NCBI GenBank assembly: GCA_036346225.1
Contig: JARFIW010001215.1
Location: 3,172,501-3,236,500 of the forward strand
Length of the DNA: 64,000 nt
Direction of reading: 5' to 3'
From: Platerodrilus igneus
Taxonomy: Eukaryota; Arthropoda; Insecta; Coleoptera; Lycidae
Below the pieces are notes generated by a model. That model saw only the letters and a list, made by a program, of their open reading frames with translations. It made no database searches and was not told the DNA's origin. Both the position numbers and the translations under genes were made by a program. Shown here one piece after another: positions 1 through 13,829 of this stretch (position 1 is its first letter; the number at the start of each line of letters is the position of its first letter).

Positions 1-3000
1 AAACGATACAGACAAGACAGCAAAAACCACTGGATTAACGCTGACTACTAGACGCGCCCTAAGAGGGCAGGATCAACCAGGAGAAATTAAAAACTGTTCC
101 AACAAAATATCACAGGAAATTACCGAAACCTATTTTATAATAGTATATTATGCAATATGCGTAATAACCTAAATTATTAACTATTAATAGGAAAAAATTT
201 GAGGAGCGATTTAGTGCGTAACACAGAATATACTTTAGATATTCCCATAGAAAATGTAAAACCGGTTTCTTGTGCTCGTGGTAACCTTAAATATCAGCTG
301 GAATTGGGAATAATTTTGATACGAAGAAACCTGCTTTCAAGTTCGTGAAAATCATGTTTTTGGAGGTCTTAGGAGTAGAATAGTCCGTTGGTGAAGACGG
401 TTTATTTTTGTTTCCAGATGGATTAGATCCAAAAGTGCCAAAACGCCGATTGACTAATGGCATATATTAGAGATATGGAAAAATGACCCTTAGAGTTTAT
501 ATTAGTTGAGAGTCTGATTGTTGATATCAGTTTCGTCTCATAATGCAAGGGCAGCAAGATATACTTTCCGCAAAAGTCGAAAATCCTTTTTTTATTAAAT
601 TATTTGCAATCATATTAGAGTTATCATATTACAAAAGCGAATACTACAAATGTCAGTTACAATACATTTGTATATCGCTTGCCGTACAGAGAGCGTAATC
701 TGTGTCACATGAATTTACAGAGAATATTTTTTAAAACATTTGGAAAATGGTCGCGAGTTAGTTAAACTATAATCAACCTTACCTTTTGTGCAATTAGATA
801 ATTGTTAAGGTTCAGTCAATTACTGAATGTTTGTATTAAGGCATTTGGCAAGACTGAAACACCATTGATATTGTTATTCGTCTATATAAGAAAGGTGGGG
901 GATCTAAATCATTTTCTATATACAAATCTAGCTGATAGAGCTCCTTGTTTACCTACAACATAAACGAACAAGACCAAGTAAAAGATACGATACTAGGAAA
1001 GGTATAGAAATTCGACAGGTAACGCCCACCACTATTTATACAGCATCTACCATTTCTTGTACGCGAGTTAAGGTTTGTGACTTCGAGCGGTCCTTTTTAA
1101 AAAGACTTCTTTGAACTTTAACAAATTTATTTGATTTAAACAGATTTGAACAATGGAACTCTTGAATTATTATTCTAAGTCGAAAATTAATTACTTAATT
1201 GTACAGGTGAGCTATCTACGAAATGCAATGTAAAAGCTGAACGTTTGATGAACTGACTGCGAGTGGAGCTCCCTACCCCCTCACAGTTCTGTGGGATCTT
1301 GCAGACCTAATGTCTGCTTACACTTGACTCTATTCATGATACATAGTTGATATCTTAAAAGCTATTCATAAATACTTTGTTGCGAGCTTACTTCTGCGTA
1401 ATCTCGGTACGTGACTTCCTACGACCGTCTGTGACCTGACATCTGCAGTGTCACTTATCCTTGTGCTATTTTGTAGCGCTTCCGTTCCCATGAACGTTTC
1501 CTAATATTTCCTAATAACTTCTTAAGTATTAGTTTTATATTGATACAATAGGTGGGGGATCACATAACTCGCGTCACCGCTGTTTGGTCGAAACAACGAC
1601 GCAATCTCTTCAAATCGCAGAAAACGTCTACATCGCAGAATACACAACAATAAATAATTATTATAATTAATTCCCCGAGCCGTGTTGGGAACTCAAAACC
1701 GCATAAACAAAAACTAATCCAAAAAGCCTCGAGTATAGTCACACGATCTACTTTCTAACTGAATTACCATGTGCAATACCCCTAGATGCTAAAACTATTT
1801 TGATCAACTATGTGTAATGACTTTATATGAATAATCAGAAATCCCCTAAGATTATAGGTATTGAAATAAAATCGTCGTGAAGCCAAATGAGGCGTAACAA
1901 TCGCTTAACATGCACGAATAAAACATGCGGCATTTTATTATAGTTATAAATTATAGCTAAATTATTTCACATATAAGGTTATAAATTTCGAAATTAAATT
2001 AATTTTGATTCTATAAAAATTTAAATATTGGTTTATTGTCTAAAATGCAAACTTACTGAAAATTACTGGCGCATGCAAGGCTTAAGAGACCTAACTAAGA
2101 CGTTTTATTTCGGAGAGGCCAGCGTATAAATTATTGAGCCTTCAGGCTTTTTTTAATGTACAAACACTTTGATGTAAATTATTTTGAACCGCAAACTATT
2201 TTTATTTTGCTTTATTTATTGTACAGAAATAAACTGTTGACGTAAATAGGCTGGTTACTAATTCTATACCGAATTAAAATGTTTATTAGTTAAACACTTC
2301 AATCTAAGAATTAATGAAACCCGACATCCTATTTGTATAAACACCAATGTAAATCTTCATAAATAATTCAATAAGCCTTAGTTATCTTGTAATAAAATTT
2401 GTGTTGAATGTGCTAATCTTAATTATTATTTAGGTGTAGCAGTTAAATAAGTAATTAAATATCGTATTAAATTGCAAAGACCCTGGGTTTGACACAATAG
2501 TTTTTGCTATTCTCTCATACATTCTTTCTTACAAACAAACTTTATTTTCTTTAAAAAGATTTTTATTTACACGTTGTGGTCAGAGCATTTTAATTTGATA
2601 TTACATGTATTCGGTGTGTATTTAAAGTGGCAGTTTAAACCCTAGAAATGAAGTATTTTTGGAATTAAGGACAAAAGTACTGTATGACATGTATCTGTTT
2701 GAAAGTAGTCTTATAAAAACTAAAAATTAAAATATTGTGACCAACACTTTTTTGTAATAACAACACTTCTTCATTATGAGTTGGTTAGACAAGCTTTCTT
2801 ACTCGTAGCTATAGGAAAATTTTAAAATTCCCACTCAGGACGGTTTCTTTCCAGGTATTTGCTAACAGTACAAATACTAACTTCTTAAAGCTACAACACT
2901 ATCTTCTTAATTACTATCAAAGCACAATGATTAACTATCAAAGCAGTAAGTGTTAATTTATATCAATCACTACAATAATTTATATCACATAGAGTTATTT

Positions 3001-5672
3001 ATTTTAACGCTGTGTTACGGTATTCCGCGCAAACACAAAAGAAAACAGTAAAAGCAAGTAAAGAAATGTTTACGCCGAATACCGCAACAGAACGGGGGAT
3101 AGAATGGTAGAATTTGGGCTAGCTCAAAAACGTCGGAGAGGGGCGTGGGTGAAAACAAAAACACATTGAAAACCTCTGAGATACTCTATTGATAACATCG
3201 TTTCTTGGAAGATTATTTACAAAGCAATAAAATAAATAAGTTGCGTAATCGTGATTGTGTCATAACATAAAAATTGGTAATCAAATATAACATCTTATAA
3301 TCTAAATACTTACTTAATGGTTTACCTTATATGCATATAAAAGAAAATTAAGCTTAAACTGTACAGTAAATCTAGAAAAAGAAATATACCTAAATTATAT
3401 GTACATGCTGCTTTGTGAAGTGCACCTCCTTAGAAAGAATATAACATTAACATTAGACACCCTAACTTAAATTAATCATATATTAAATACTTTTAAATTG
3501 AGGCATAAGTTCATAAAGACAAAAGAAACATAAAACGGACTCCAACATAAACATTAATTGATTATTTTTAATTTATAGAATAATAACCTAGTTGTTCGTG
3601 CATTGTGCATGCAACTTTTGTAACGAGGTGGTGCCAATTTATCGGGTAATTATAAGCAATAGCAGCAAATGAAAAGTCTATTCTTCACAGCAGCATAAAA
3701 GAATTACGAAAAGAGAAACTGTACCTTGAATAATCAGCTTCATGCTGGTCTCATCTTAAGGCTGGAAAAATGCGGCTGCATTTCTGTATGGGCTGGCTGC
3801 ATGCTGGAACCACCAACTTTACTTATACAAGCACAGAAAGCATTTTTAATAGTGCAACTTTACATCATGTATCTTTTCGGTAATGCTCTCTTTCAAAGCA
3901 CGGTCTCTATTTTATAAGGCCAGAATCATGTATTTGATTTTCAAAGATATCGCCGAATTACTATGTGTGCAGAATTTCCAGACAACAGCTGCCGAAATAC
4001 AAACTGTAGCAGCTTACCAACAAGCAGATAACGCAATTATCAAAAGATTTTAAGAGGAAGAAAAACAATCTTATTACTTTGTAACATCTTAACAGCTGCA
4101 GAATACCAGATAACAAGTCCATTGTAAGCAGATGTAGGCAGGTGGTGAGTGGTCTTATCTTTTAGAAGAAAGCTGCAGCTTTTAATTAAAATGTAATCAC
4201 TGCAGGTGCTAGGAAATATTACAACTACTTTGTAACGTAATGTTTTCTAAGCAGCTGTTTGATTTTATAAAGCAAACTTTGTATAGAGTAATTACTTGAA
4301 AAATTTTATTAAATAATATTAATTCAAATGGCGGGAAATCGAGCTTGTTGAGGAGTTTTAGTGCATTTTAAAAATAAATGCAGGAAAAATTGTTTGCAGG
4401 GTTTTGAACGTAACAGCTGTATTACAACTAATTAAGTTCACATTACGACTTTATAGCCTAAGAGTCGAATAAGAACTAGTACTATAATCAAAGGTTACAT
4501 TGAAACTATAATCTAATGTTTGTGAACGGCAATTTATATATACAATCAATAATTCTCGACTATTTTAAGGACGTACTAGAATTGTGCAGAAAACATCTAG
4601 AAGGTTCTTATTGTAGGCTTAGTAAAGTTCTTAAATGCAACCTCTAGTAAACTATCAATCAAGTCCATCAGAAAATATGACGCCACAGGGCGGCTATCAA
4701 TTACACTTTGTGAACAGATGCGTTGTGTACGTTCAATTGTATTATTCTGGGTAAGGTTAGACTAAGCGACGCCTCGTTACAAAATTAATAAGATACCCGT
4801 ATGTACTGCAGCATACTGTGAGGAGTAGGAAAATACACTTTCTTCACTTGTATAATGTAGGCCTTATTTTACTGATAATTGAATTTGAAAATGCTTACTA
4901 ATTTGTTTTTGAAATCGTTAGGTTAATTTTTAAAAATTTTGAATTAGCCATTGTCATAGATTCTTAATAATTTGCTGGTTTTGGAAGAACGCAGTACAAA
5001 GGCATGACGTAATCAGAATGGGCAAATTTCTATCCACATCTAACTTCTGATGTCTACGTTTCGCAGCCGTATAGTATTATGTGTAACGTTCGTTTTAATT
5101 CAACGTTTAGTATTATACAGTTCACTTTAGCAAGCATATTAAACATGCCGATTTGTGATAAAGGACAGTCAAGTAAACTGTACACTTTTTCAAAATTGCG
5201 AAGAAGGCTAGAAAGTGACAGGAGGGGGATTGTGAAATTAATTGAAAAGTGTCGAGTCGCGTTTTACGTTTGGTGTGTTTAATTAATCTTTTGTAAGTCC
5301 ACTCTACCATCCGATGTTATATACCGTCATTGTTATGCCTATAAGATGCCAATTCATATTAGGAGTTTATTTGGATGAAAGAAAAGCGACCTCAGATTAC
5401 ATTTGCCGTACGCTGTAATCAACCGATTTAGTCGGGAACCTGATGAATTAACACACACCTATGATAAAGTTAGTTGGGCTGTTGCATTATACCGACACCC
5501 ACTATCCTCGCTGTGTCTATAGTCACCTGATTCACCCACACACCCTTCAAGGTAAGCGTTACACTGTAGTAGTTACTGAGTGACTAAACTAGTTCGCACA
5601 CTGGTATTGGGATATTTTACCCTGAACTATAAAATGTCCTTTTGCATCTACCGTCGGTGAAGCTAAAAGTAG
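1..5672. other. No recognisable feature
   Basis: AT-rich, largely single-copy-looking sequence. The open frames here are all shorter than about 75 codons, have no recognisable motif and overlap on both strands. I saw no retroelement motif, tRNA-like box pair or long internal repeat. It could be intergenic or intronic. Confidence 0.6.
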
Positions 5673-8310
5673 ATAGTGTATTTCGCCCCGTATTTACCTA
5701 CTTTCACTGTAGTCAACCGTGTAAGACAGAAAGCCGCTTGTGTGCGCATTGTATATTTATTAGTCCGTAAAAATGTTAAAGCTGCGATACTTTTCCAAAT
5801 TGTACAACATGTTTCGTAACGTAAGACTGTACCAGTTGTAGCGCCTAGATAGTTCAAGTAGACTTACGTCTACCGTCCACATTGATACCGGAGGTTTGCA
5901 TGCACCCGGTGTAACACGCGTGATTTTTCGGGCTATAGTTTACACTCTTTTGGCCGTCAAACCTAAGAACCCGTACTGCCGTGAGGCCCAGGTGCATTCA
6001 ACCCTTACCCCACCTTAGAGATAAGTGTACTCACAAGTATATCTTTGGTAGCCCTGGCCAGTGCAAACTTACACCTAGTTGTTACTTTTGGTTAGCTATC
6101 CTAATTAATTTGATCGTAGTTGTGGCGTAGTCAATATACGCCGTACCTACATTTGCTTATATATACCTTTGTTTATGTTACTTACTGTGCCTAATTAATG
6201 TGTTCTTTTCAGCCATGCGTTTGTAAATAGAGTTAGTTAAGAGTATAATCCAGGTGCATTATTCTGTTGTAGTAATTTGCGTGAGTAGGGTGAATCAGTA
6301 CATTCTACACCGTGAGTTTTCCTTATTTTCCTATTTTCTTATTATAACAAGTGCAGGGGTGTTTGCTCGACCAGTAACGAGACCCCGGTTATATCTAACA
6401 CAGTGACATTACTGGTGGTGCCCACTCAATTTTGCCGTCACTCCCGATTTTTGGCATACTACCAAGTTGACGCCCCACTATAATTGTTATCTTAGGGCGT
6501 TTAGCAATCCCGACCTACGACTTTCATCATACCCACCCCTCACCGGCTAGAGCTAGGCCGCGCACGGATTCAGATCCGTCCCTTGGTGTCGTAGTGCTGA
6601 ATTGGCCCGTAACATATGCTCCAAAAATTAACATCCAAAGTTATTCTAGATTTTAGTATCGTGTCCAGTACCCCTACATTTGATTGCCCAATACTTCACC
6701 CTAAGGTACTACATTGGCCAGGACGCGAATTATGTTTTACGTAAAGATATTAAATTTTGCCGAACCCTTGCTATTCCAAGCAAAATAGAAATCTTTAACG
6801 TGCGTGACAATACTCACACACGGGATCTACGTTTGACTTCTCATCCGAGCGAGGACGTATTTTTGTGAAAAGTGCTCGCCTAATATTTATCAAGCAGTCC
6901 GTGTCGGGAATCGAGGCGGAAACCTTAGGCATAGTAATCGGATGCGAACCAACTAAGCCACGAAGCCGCTCGTATCTAGTCCCACAAGGGTTTTCCTCCC
7001 TTGGGCAATTTTTCTTTTAAGACAAAATGAATAGCAAGTAATAAACATCCACTTCTGGGGCGTATTTAAGCTAGAAGATCGCCAAGCTATGTGGACGCAG
7101 ATTGATACTGGGAAAACAGTAAATTCGCTAGGTCAAGGAATTTCATACCATTTGCCAATCCTACATGCTTTCACAGACGTTAATACCACTAGCAAAATTG
7201 CCACGAAAAAGTCATTGACCCAAATAACTCTTGGACATCTTGGCAATGGATCTACATTAACTGCCGAGCAATTCGATTCTTTAAAAAGAAATGTTCACAA
7301 TTTTGCTTGCTAACGAGAAGTTACTACCGACAAATTCCACCACGAATCTATATGCAAAATATTAGGTTTTAGCTAGATTAATGTGTCAAAAATACCTTGT
7401 ACTTCTAATGCATTATCTTACATTGTTTAAGGGCATCAGCTCAGACGTACCTGTTAACATAATCTCTTAATTTGGCATTTAAGCAACAAGTGTCATATGT
7501 TGTACCTCTCTATACAAGCAGAAGTATAGCAAACAAGTTGTACTTCATCATAAATTTTGAAGGGCATAAAACGGTTTTCATTTTAATTTCAAATAACATT
7601 TCCTAGTAGTGGTATTTTATATTAAATGTTAAAAAGTGCATAAAGGTTGAATTTGTGTTAACCATTAATTTAAATTTTATTTTTACTCAGAAAATTTCAT
7701 AATAAAAGAAGTTTAAGATAGAAATAAAATATGCTTCAACAATTTAAGTTCTTGAGATTCATTTGTAAGAATAATATATTTAAAGCGGCAAGAAATGTCT
7801 AAAAGAGATAAGAGATTATGATTAGCAGAAATGTGATAAGGGCAGAAACGCGCTTGTACATAGTAACTTTGGAGAGGTGCAAAGCTAGCGTATTATAAGT
7901 TAGAAAGAGTAAATATATTAAGACGCTTTATTATGTTACCGTGAAAGAGGAATAGTTATTTGAAGTAGAAGACTAAAAGCATTAGAAACGTTTGGGGATT
8001 TTAAAAATTTATGTTAGGATTAAATAAAGGTGTACGGACAATCATAATGAGTATCAGTTCTATATTTTTAGAAGATTTTAATAATTTGTAAATGAAATTA
8101 AGTCGACGTACTAGTGTTCGAAATTTATAGTCATGCATAATTTCTTCAAGGAAGTAACAAATCTGGTTTGTTTAATTTTAAGGTGTTAGACAACTAATTT
8201 TAATTAGGACTTCTATGGAGTGGAACACTAGCGTGAAGTAAAATCAACTCCACTTAAATAGTATAATAATCATGGTGGCAAATGGAATTTAATGCGACAA
8301 TTTAAGCTTC
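5673..8310. repeat. 2.64 kb tandem duplication, unit 1
   Basis: The unit begins with ATAGTGTATTTCGCCCCG and ends with GCGACAATTTAAGCTTC, where unit 2 starts immediately. Reading the two units side by side I found only a handful of differences: a few substitutions (for example GTATAGC against GTAAAGC near 7525) and homopolymer changes (CGAAAAAGTC against CGAAAAGTC near 7202, and one A fewer near 7283). The unit contains one SINE and no recognisable gene. The short open frames are repeated in both units only because the DNA is repeated. Confidence 0.92.
6675..6972 (-). mobile_element. tRNA-derived SINE, old copy (in unit 1)
   Basis: It aligns over about 300 bases with the SINE at 36133-36432. 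On the minus strand it starts with a tRNA-like head containing an A box (TGGCTTAGTTGG) and a weakened B box (CCTCGATTCCC). A central domain follows with CACGCACGTTAAAGAT-type sequence, and the tail ends in CAAATGTA. I see no clear target-site duplication, so the insertion is old. SINEs encode no protein; pol III transcribes them from the A and B boxes and they move using LINE proteins. Confidence 0.75.
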
Positions 8311-10946
8311 ATAGTGTATTTCGCCCCGTATTTACCTACTTTCACTGTAGTCAACCGTGTAAGACAGAAAGCCGCTTGTGTGCGCATTGTATATTTATTA
8401 GTCCGTAAAAATGTTAAAGCTGCGATACTTTTCCAAATTGTACAACATGTTTCGTAACGTAAGACTGTACCAGTTGTAGCGCCTAGATAGTTCAAGTAGA
8501 CTTACGTCTACCGTCCACATTGATACCGGAGGTTTGCATGCACCCGGTGTAACACGCGTGATTTTTCGGGCTATAGTTTACACTCTTTTGGCCGTCAAAC
8601 CTAAGAACCCGTACTGCCGTGAGGCCCAGGTGCATTCAATCCTTACCCCACCTTAGAGATAAGTGTACTCACAAGTATATCTTTGGTAGCCCTGGCCAGT
8701 GCAAACTTACACCTAGTTGTTACTTTTGGTTAGCTATCCTAATTAATTTGATCGTAGTTGTGGCGTAGTCAATATACGCCGTACCTACATTTGCTTATAT
8801 ATACCTTTGTTTATGTTACTTACTGTGCCTAATTAATGTGTTCTTTTCAGCCATGCGTTTGTAAATAGAGTTAGTTAAGAGTATAATCCAGGTGCATTAT
8901 TCTGTTGTAGTAATTTGCGTGAGTAGGGTGAATCAGTACATTCTACACCGTGAGTTTTCCTTATTTTCCTATTTTCTTATTATAACAAGTGCAGGGGTGT
9001 TTGCTCGACCAGTAACGAGACCCCGGTTATATCTAACACAGTGACATTACTGGTGGTGCCCACTCAATTTTGCCGTCACTCCCGATTTTTGGCATACTAC
9101 CAAGTTGACGCCCCACTATAATTGTTATCTTAGGGCGTTTAGCAATCCCGACCTACGACTTTCATCATACCCACCCCTCACCGGCTAGAGCTAGGCCGCG
9201 CACGGATTCAGATCCGTCCCTTGGTGTCGTAGTGCTGAATTGGCCCGTAACATATGCTCCAAAAATTAACATCCAAAGTTATTCTAGATTTTAGTATCGT
9301 GTCCAGTACCCCTACATTTGATTGCCCAATACTTCACCCTAAGGTACTACATTGGCCAGGACGCGAATTATGTTTTACGTAAAGATATTAAATTTTGCCG
9401 AACCCTTGCTATTCCAAGCAAAATAGAAATCTTTAACGTGCGTGACAATACTCACACACGGGATCTACGTTTGACTTCTCATCCGAGCGAGGACGTATTT
9501 TTGTGAAAAGTGCTCGCCTAATATTTATCAAGCAGTCCGTGTCGGGAATCGAGGCGGAAACCTTAGGCATAGTAATCGGATGCGAACCAACTAAGCCACG
9601 AAGCCGCTCGTATCTAGTCCCACAAGGGTTTTCCTCCCTTGGGCAATTTTTCTTTTAAGACAAAATGAATAGCAAGTAATAAACATCCACTTCTGGGGCG
9701 TATTTAAGCTAGAAGATCGCCAAGCTATGTGGACGCAGATTGATACTGGGAAAACAGTAAATTCGCTAGGTCAAGGAATTTCATACCATTTGCCAATCCT
9801 ACATGCTTTCACAGACGTTAATACCACTAGCAAAATTGCCACGAAAAGTCATTGACCCAAATAACTCTTGGACATCTTGGCAATGGATCTACATTAACTG
9901 CCGAGCAATTCGATTCTTTAAAAGAAATGTTCACAATTTTGCTTGCTAACGAGAAGTTACTACCGACAAATTCCACCACGAATCTATATGCAAAATATTA
10001 GGTTTTAGCTAGATTAATGTGTCAAAAATACCTTGTACTTCTAATGCATTATCTTACATTGTTTAAGGGCATCAGCTCAGACGTACCTGTTAACATAATC
10101 TCTTAATTTGGCATTTAAGCAACAAGTGTCATATGTTGTACCTCTCTATACAAGCAGAAGTAAAGCAAACAACTTGTACTTCATCATAAATTTTGAAGGG
10201 CATAAAACGGTTTTCATTTTAATTTCAAATAACATTTCCTAGTAGTGGTATTTTATATTAAATGTTAAAAAGTGCATAAAGGTTGAATTTGTGTTAACCA
10301 TTAATTTAAATTTTATTTTTACTCAGAAAATTTCATAATAAAAGAAGTTTAAGATAGAAATAAAATATGCTTCAACAATTTAAGTTCTTGAGATTCATTT
10401 GTAAGAATAATATATTTAAAGCGGCAAGAAATGTCTAAAAGAGATAAGAGATTATGATTAGCAGAAATGTGATAAGGGCAGAAACGCGCTTGTACATAGT
10501 AACTTTGGAGAGGTGCAAAGCTAGCGTATTATAAGTTAGAAAGAGTAAATATATTAAGACGCATTATTATGTTACCGTGAAAGAGGAATAGTTATTTGAA
10601 GTAGAAGACTAAAAGCATTAGAAACGTTTGGGGATTTTAAAAATTTATGTTAGGATTAAATAAAGGTGTACGGACAATCATAATGAGTATCAGTTCTATA
10701 TTTTTAGAAGATTTTAATAATTTGTAAATGAAATTAAGTCGACGTACTAGTGTTCGAAATTTATAGTCATGCATAATTTCTTCAAGGAAGTAACAAATCT
10801 GGTTTGTTTAATTTTAAGGTGTTAGACAACTAATTTTAATTAGGACTTCTATGGAGTGGAACACTAGCGTGAAGTAAAATCAACTCCACTTAAATAGTAT
10901 AATAATCATGGTGGAAAATGGAATTTAATGCGACAATTTAAGCTTC
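8311..10946. repeat. 2.64 kb tandem duplication, unit 2
   Basis: Second, directly adjacent copy of the unit, ending at AGCTTC before GGAAGTTGG. The near identity means either a very recent segmental duplication or two haplotypes joined in tandem by the assembler. Nothing in the sequence separates these options. Confidence 0.92.
9313..9610 (-). mobile_element. tRNA-derived SINE, old copy (in unit 2)
   Basis: Same SINE as at 6675-6972, carried along by the tandem duplication rather than inserted independently, because its flanks are also identical. The minus-strand head carries the A box TGGCTTAGTTGG. Confidence 0.75.
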
Positions 10947-12310
10947 GGAAGTTGGACATAACAGATAGAACTTCAGTGTAGGGTAATGAATGTTTGAGGA
11001 ACCAGGTGAGCTTGAAGGCGTCTTTCAAAATCAGGTAGTACCCATTAGACTGTTTGTATTATTATTGTCTATGTGATAAAATTGAATAAAATGAGTTTTT
11101 ACGGGAAGCTACGTTATTGAAAGGTGTAAATATTTGATGCATTAATAGATAAGGAGCGAGTTACATATCCTCCAAATAAATATACATGTATCATTAAATA
11201 GAATGACTAAAACTTAAGTTAGATGCAACAGTATATAATTGAAGGACAGATTACAAAAGGTTAATGGAAGCTCATAAATCAGACATGAGAACGGATGTAA
11301 TACATTGTATTCCAGACGTAACTTGACACTGCAGGTGCACGTCACAATAGACTGTATGAAACTTATTGTTAGAATTAAAATTATTACTTTGTATTGTATA
11401 AATGAATAAAGAAAATAGCAGACATCAGCTCTGCAGTTCCCACAAGCAATGCGAGGGGCAGGGACAACATAAATACCTTCGAGAGCCCAAGATGGCCAGT
11501 CAGTCTCGAGCTTCAGAACTTTAACATTGTTGGTTGTTCAAGCTACTCAAATTTAGTTTAATTAATTAGTGAAAGTAATTTTGATTGTCAAAAGCGTTAA
11601 TGAATATAACGCCACCATTTGCTAATTTCCATTATAATTTCTGTTTTAAATAAATTTGTTGGAAGAGTTTTTGAAAGAAGCCTTCTTAAAAGCCGCTCCA
11701 AGATGCCCAAAATTTTACTAGAGTCCTTGTTAAAATATGGTTGTCTTTTAGTGTTTCTGTTTCATTGTTATTATAAGTGTAAATTTGATATGCGTAAGAT
11801 ACTAGTAAGAAAATTATAAATACGGAGATTAATTTATTGTGAAGGTCAACCCATTTTAGGATTGGATCATATTAAATAATTTTAATTTTACCAGTATTCT
11901 ACTACGCTGATCAGTTGGTACCATAATGAGCTTATTACTGAAAGATTTAATGGAAATAGGTGTGGCGACTTATTAAATAAAGCAAAAATAACTTCAAAAT
12001 ATTTTGATCATGTTGATTTATGAAGCGAGTGGAAAATATGTTTTTTTTAGTAATAGTAAAATGAAAAATTTCTATATAACTTTTAATTTGAGTTTGAAAT
12101 TTATTGGTTGTTAGTAATCCACTTGGCGCTTTTTAATTGAGTCTCGTAGTTTTTGTGGTTGAATCCTTTTTGTGGTTTTATTCCACACACATTGGAGCAG
12201 CACTTACACAACTTAGGCTGAGCTAATGGGGAATGGCGTACTCTATTACAGTTTATATCAGGAATTATCATGAACACTGCTTGATTTGGAGTTTCATTTT
12301 TTTTCTCTCT

Positions 12311-12313
<3 letters not shown>
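10947..12313. other. No recognisable feature
   Basis: AT-rich sequence without a convincing gene. A possible core promoter-like string (ACATAAATACC, near 11468) precedes AGCCCAAGATGGCC, which resembles the start of an LTR transcript, but there is no second LTR copy or coding region to support it. Confidence 0.5.

Positions 12314-12367
<54 letters not shown>
12314..12367. repeat. (TA)n microsatellite
   Basis: About 27 TA units following a CTCTCT run. It lies just left of the Penelope cluster. Confidence 0.97.
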
Positions 12368-12371
<4 letters not shown>

Positions 12372-12480
12372 AGTTATTTGCAGTCCGCAATAAGAAATAG
12401 TATATAAAGTAAGATGTATCTGTAAACAAACTTTTATAAAAATAATAAGGGCTATTGACAAATACAAATCGGACTAGTAG

Positions 12481-12515
<35 letters not shown>

Positions 12516-12527
12516 TATATACATATA
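12481..12527. repeat. (TA)n microsatellite abutting a Penelope 3' end
   Basis: TA-rich tract, slightly interrupted, running straight into the TTTTATGTTTTATAAATTAG end of the Penelope unit. It is probably the insertion target. Confidence 0.9.
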
Positions 12528-12620
12528 TTTTATGTTTTATAAATTAGTTTTATTGATGAAAAATTGGGATGATGTAGTCCAAATCTAAATGCAATATTGT
12601 ATTTAGCACAACATTTAATT

Positions 12621-12665
12621 AAGACCTTACGTTTCGGCAAAGGTTTTTGCCTTTTTCAAAGGTAC
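12621..12665 (-). ncRNA. Degenerate hammerhead-like motif, Penelope copy A
   Basis: On the minus strand: TTGAAAA, then GGC...GCC able to form stem II, then GAAAC-GTAAG-GTC, which fits the short stem III and GUC cleavage site of hammerheads described in Penelope pseudo-LTRs. The first core segment departs from CUGANGA, and the position equivalent to G8 is A, so it is probably inactive. The same motif recurs at 15557-15600, 18485-18527 and (plus strand) 19488-19530. Confidence 0.4.
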
Positions 12666-12973
12666 TGCAAAAAATTGACATACAGAATGACATTAGTGAA
12701 ATATTAAAAATACTTACTTAAAAGTTGTTAATGCAGAAATACATATATATAGGTAAACACCACCAGAATTGAAATGGTGAGGTCACAAATTAAAATAACA
12801 AAATGGAGCACTCTCTAGGGTGTAAAAATCATTCTAGTAGAAGATTGTCATTAATACATATTATAATGTCAAAAGACAAGTAATGACTGAAACAATTTTG
12901 AAAAGAATGCGTGAATCATATGTAGCCTATTAAGTTATAATAAAAAGCTAATTAGATGATATTCGGGTTGTTA

Positions 12974-13605
12974 TTAAATGTTTGGTAATTTCTTTGAAAT
13001 CCTGTATAAATTTTCGTATATGGGATGCAAATTTTGTGTATCTTGTCTGAAGTTAATGGCATTAAGTTCACTGTATATATAGTAAGCCTCTAAGAAAAGT
13101 CTCATTTTATAATTAGTTTCAGAATCCAAGATAACTACTTCTTTATAATTTGGAGTGTGAAGGGTGTTACTAATGTGTTGAGACAAAGCACAGCTTCTTT
13201 TATGTAATTTTGCATCAGACCTGTGTTGAATAATACGATTCTTTAACCATTGGGTGGTGTTACCGATATAGGTTTTTCACATGAACAAGTTATTTTATAA
13301 ATAACATTACTTCTAAATAGTATGTTAGTTTTGTCTTTTAATTTTGTGAAAAGTTTCTCATTGATTTTTCATAAATATTTACTATTGAGAGATTTGGTTG
13401 ACGTAAAATTCTTGCTAACAAAGGAGTTAAAGTTTGTATAAAGGTAATTTTTATAAATCAAAGTGTTAGGTTTGGGTTCAATATTGCCAAAACGTATGTT
13501 GGTGTAAACTAATTTTTTAACCAGTTGTTTGGGGTAACCATTATTGCAAAGGGTCATTTCTAAAATTTGTAGGTTTTTCTTTATAAACTGTGGTTCTGCG
13601 ATCAT
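12974..13605 (-). pseudogene. Penelope linker and GIY-YIG endonuclease, copy A (3' part of ORF)
   Basis: Two further fragments of the same protein. 13605-13369 is the RT-endonuclease linker (ends TKSLNSKYL) and 13186-12974 is the C-terminal part of the GIY-YIG region (starts SQHISNTLHTPNYKE). Between them the GIY-YIG core can be followed only by changing frame. Copy B has an extra T in GGTTTTTTCACATG and an extra A in GAAAAAGTTTCTC, and reads through the core in one frame. Confidence 0.8.
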
Positions 13606-13829
13606 CTGTATCCTGTGTTTTAGAGCAAGTGCAGTATTAATCTTATGGCCAAAAGAATGATAGGAGAAATAATTTATGTACCTTCCAGAGTTCGTGGGTT
13701 TTTTATAACAATCAAATAACAGTTTATTTGCTGAATCTCGAATGACTAGGGTGTCTAGAAATGGAATTTTACTTTCAACTTCCAGTACATGTGTAAACTT
13801 CAGATGTTGATTGAAGGTATTGAAACAAT

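Noticed and set aside
5673..10946. Tandem duplication as a pair of LTRs
   Set aside because: The units touch directly with no internal region, no TG...CA-type ends and no primer site.
11460..11530. LTR promoter with TATA-like ACATAAATACC
   Set aside because: No matching LTR partner, primer site or coding region nearby.
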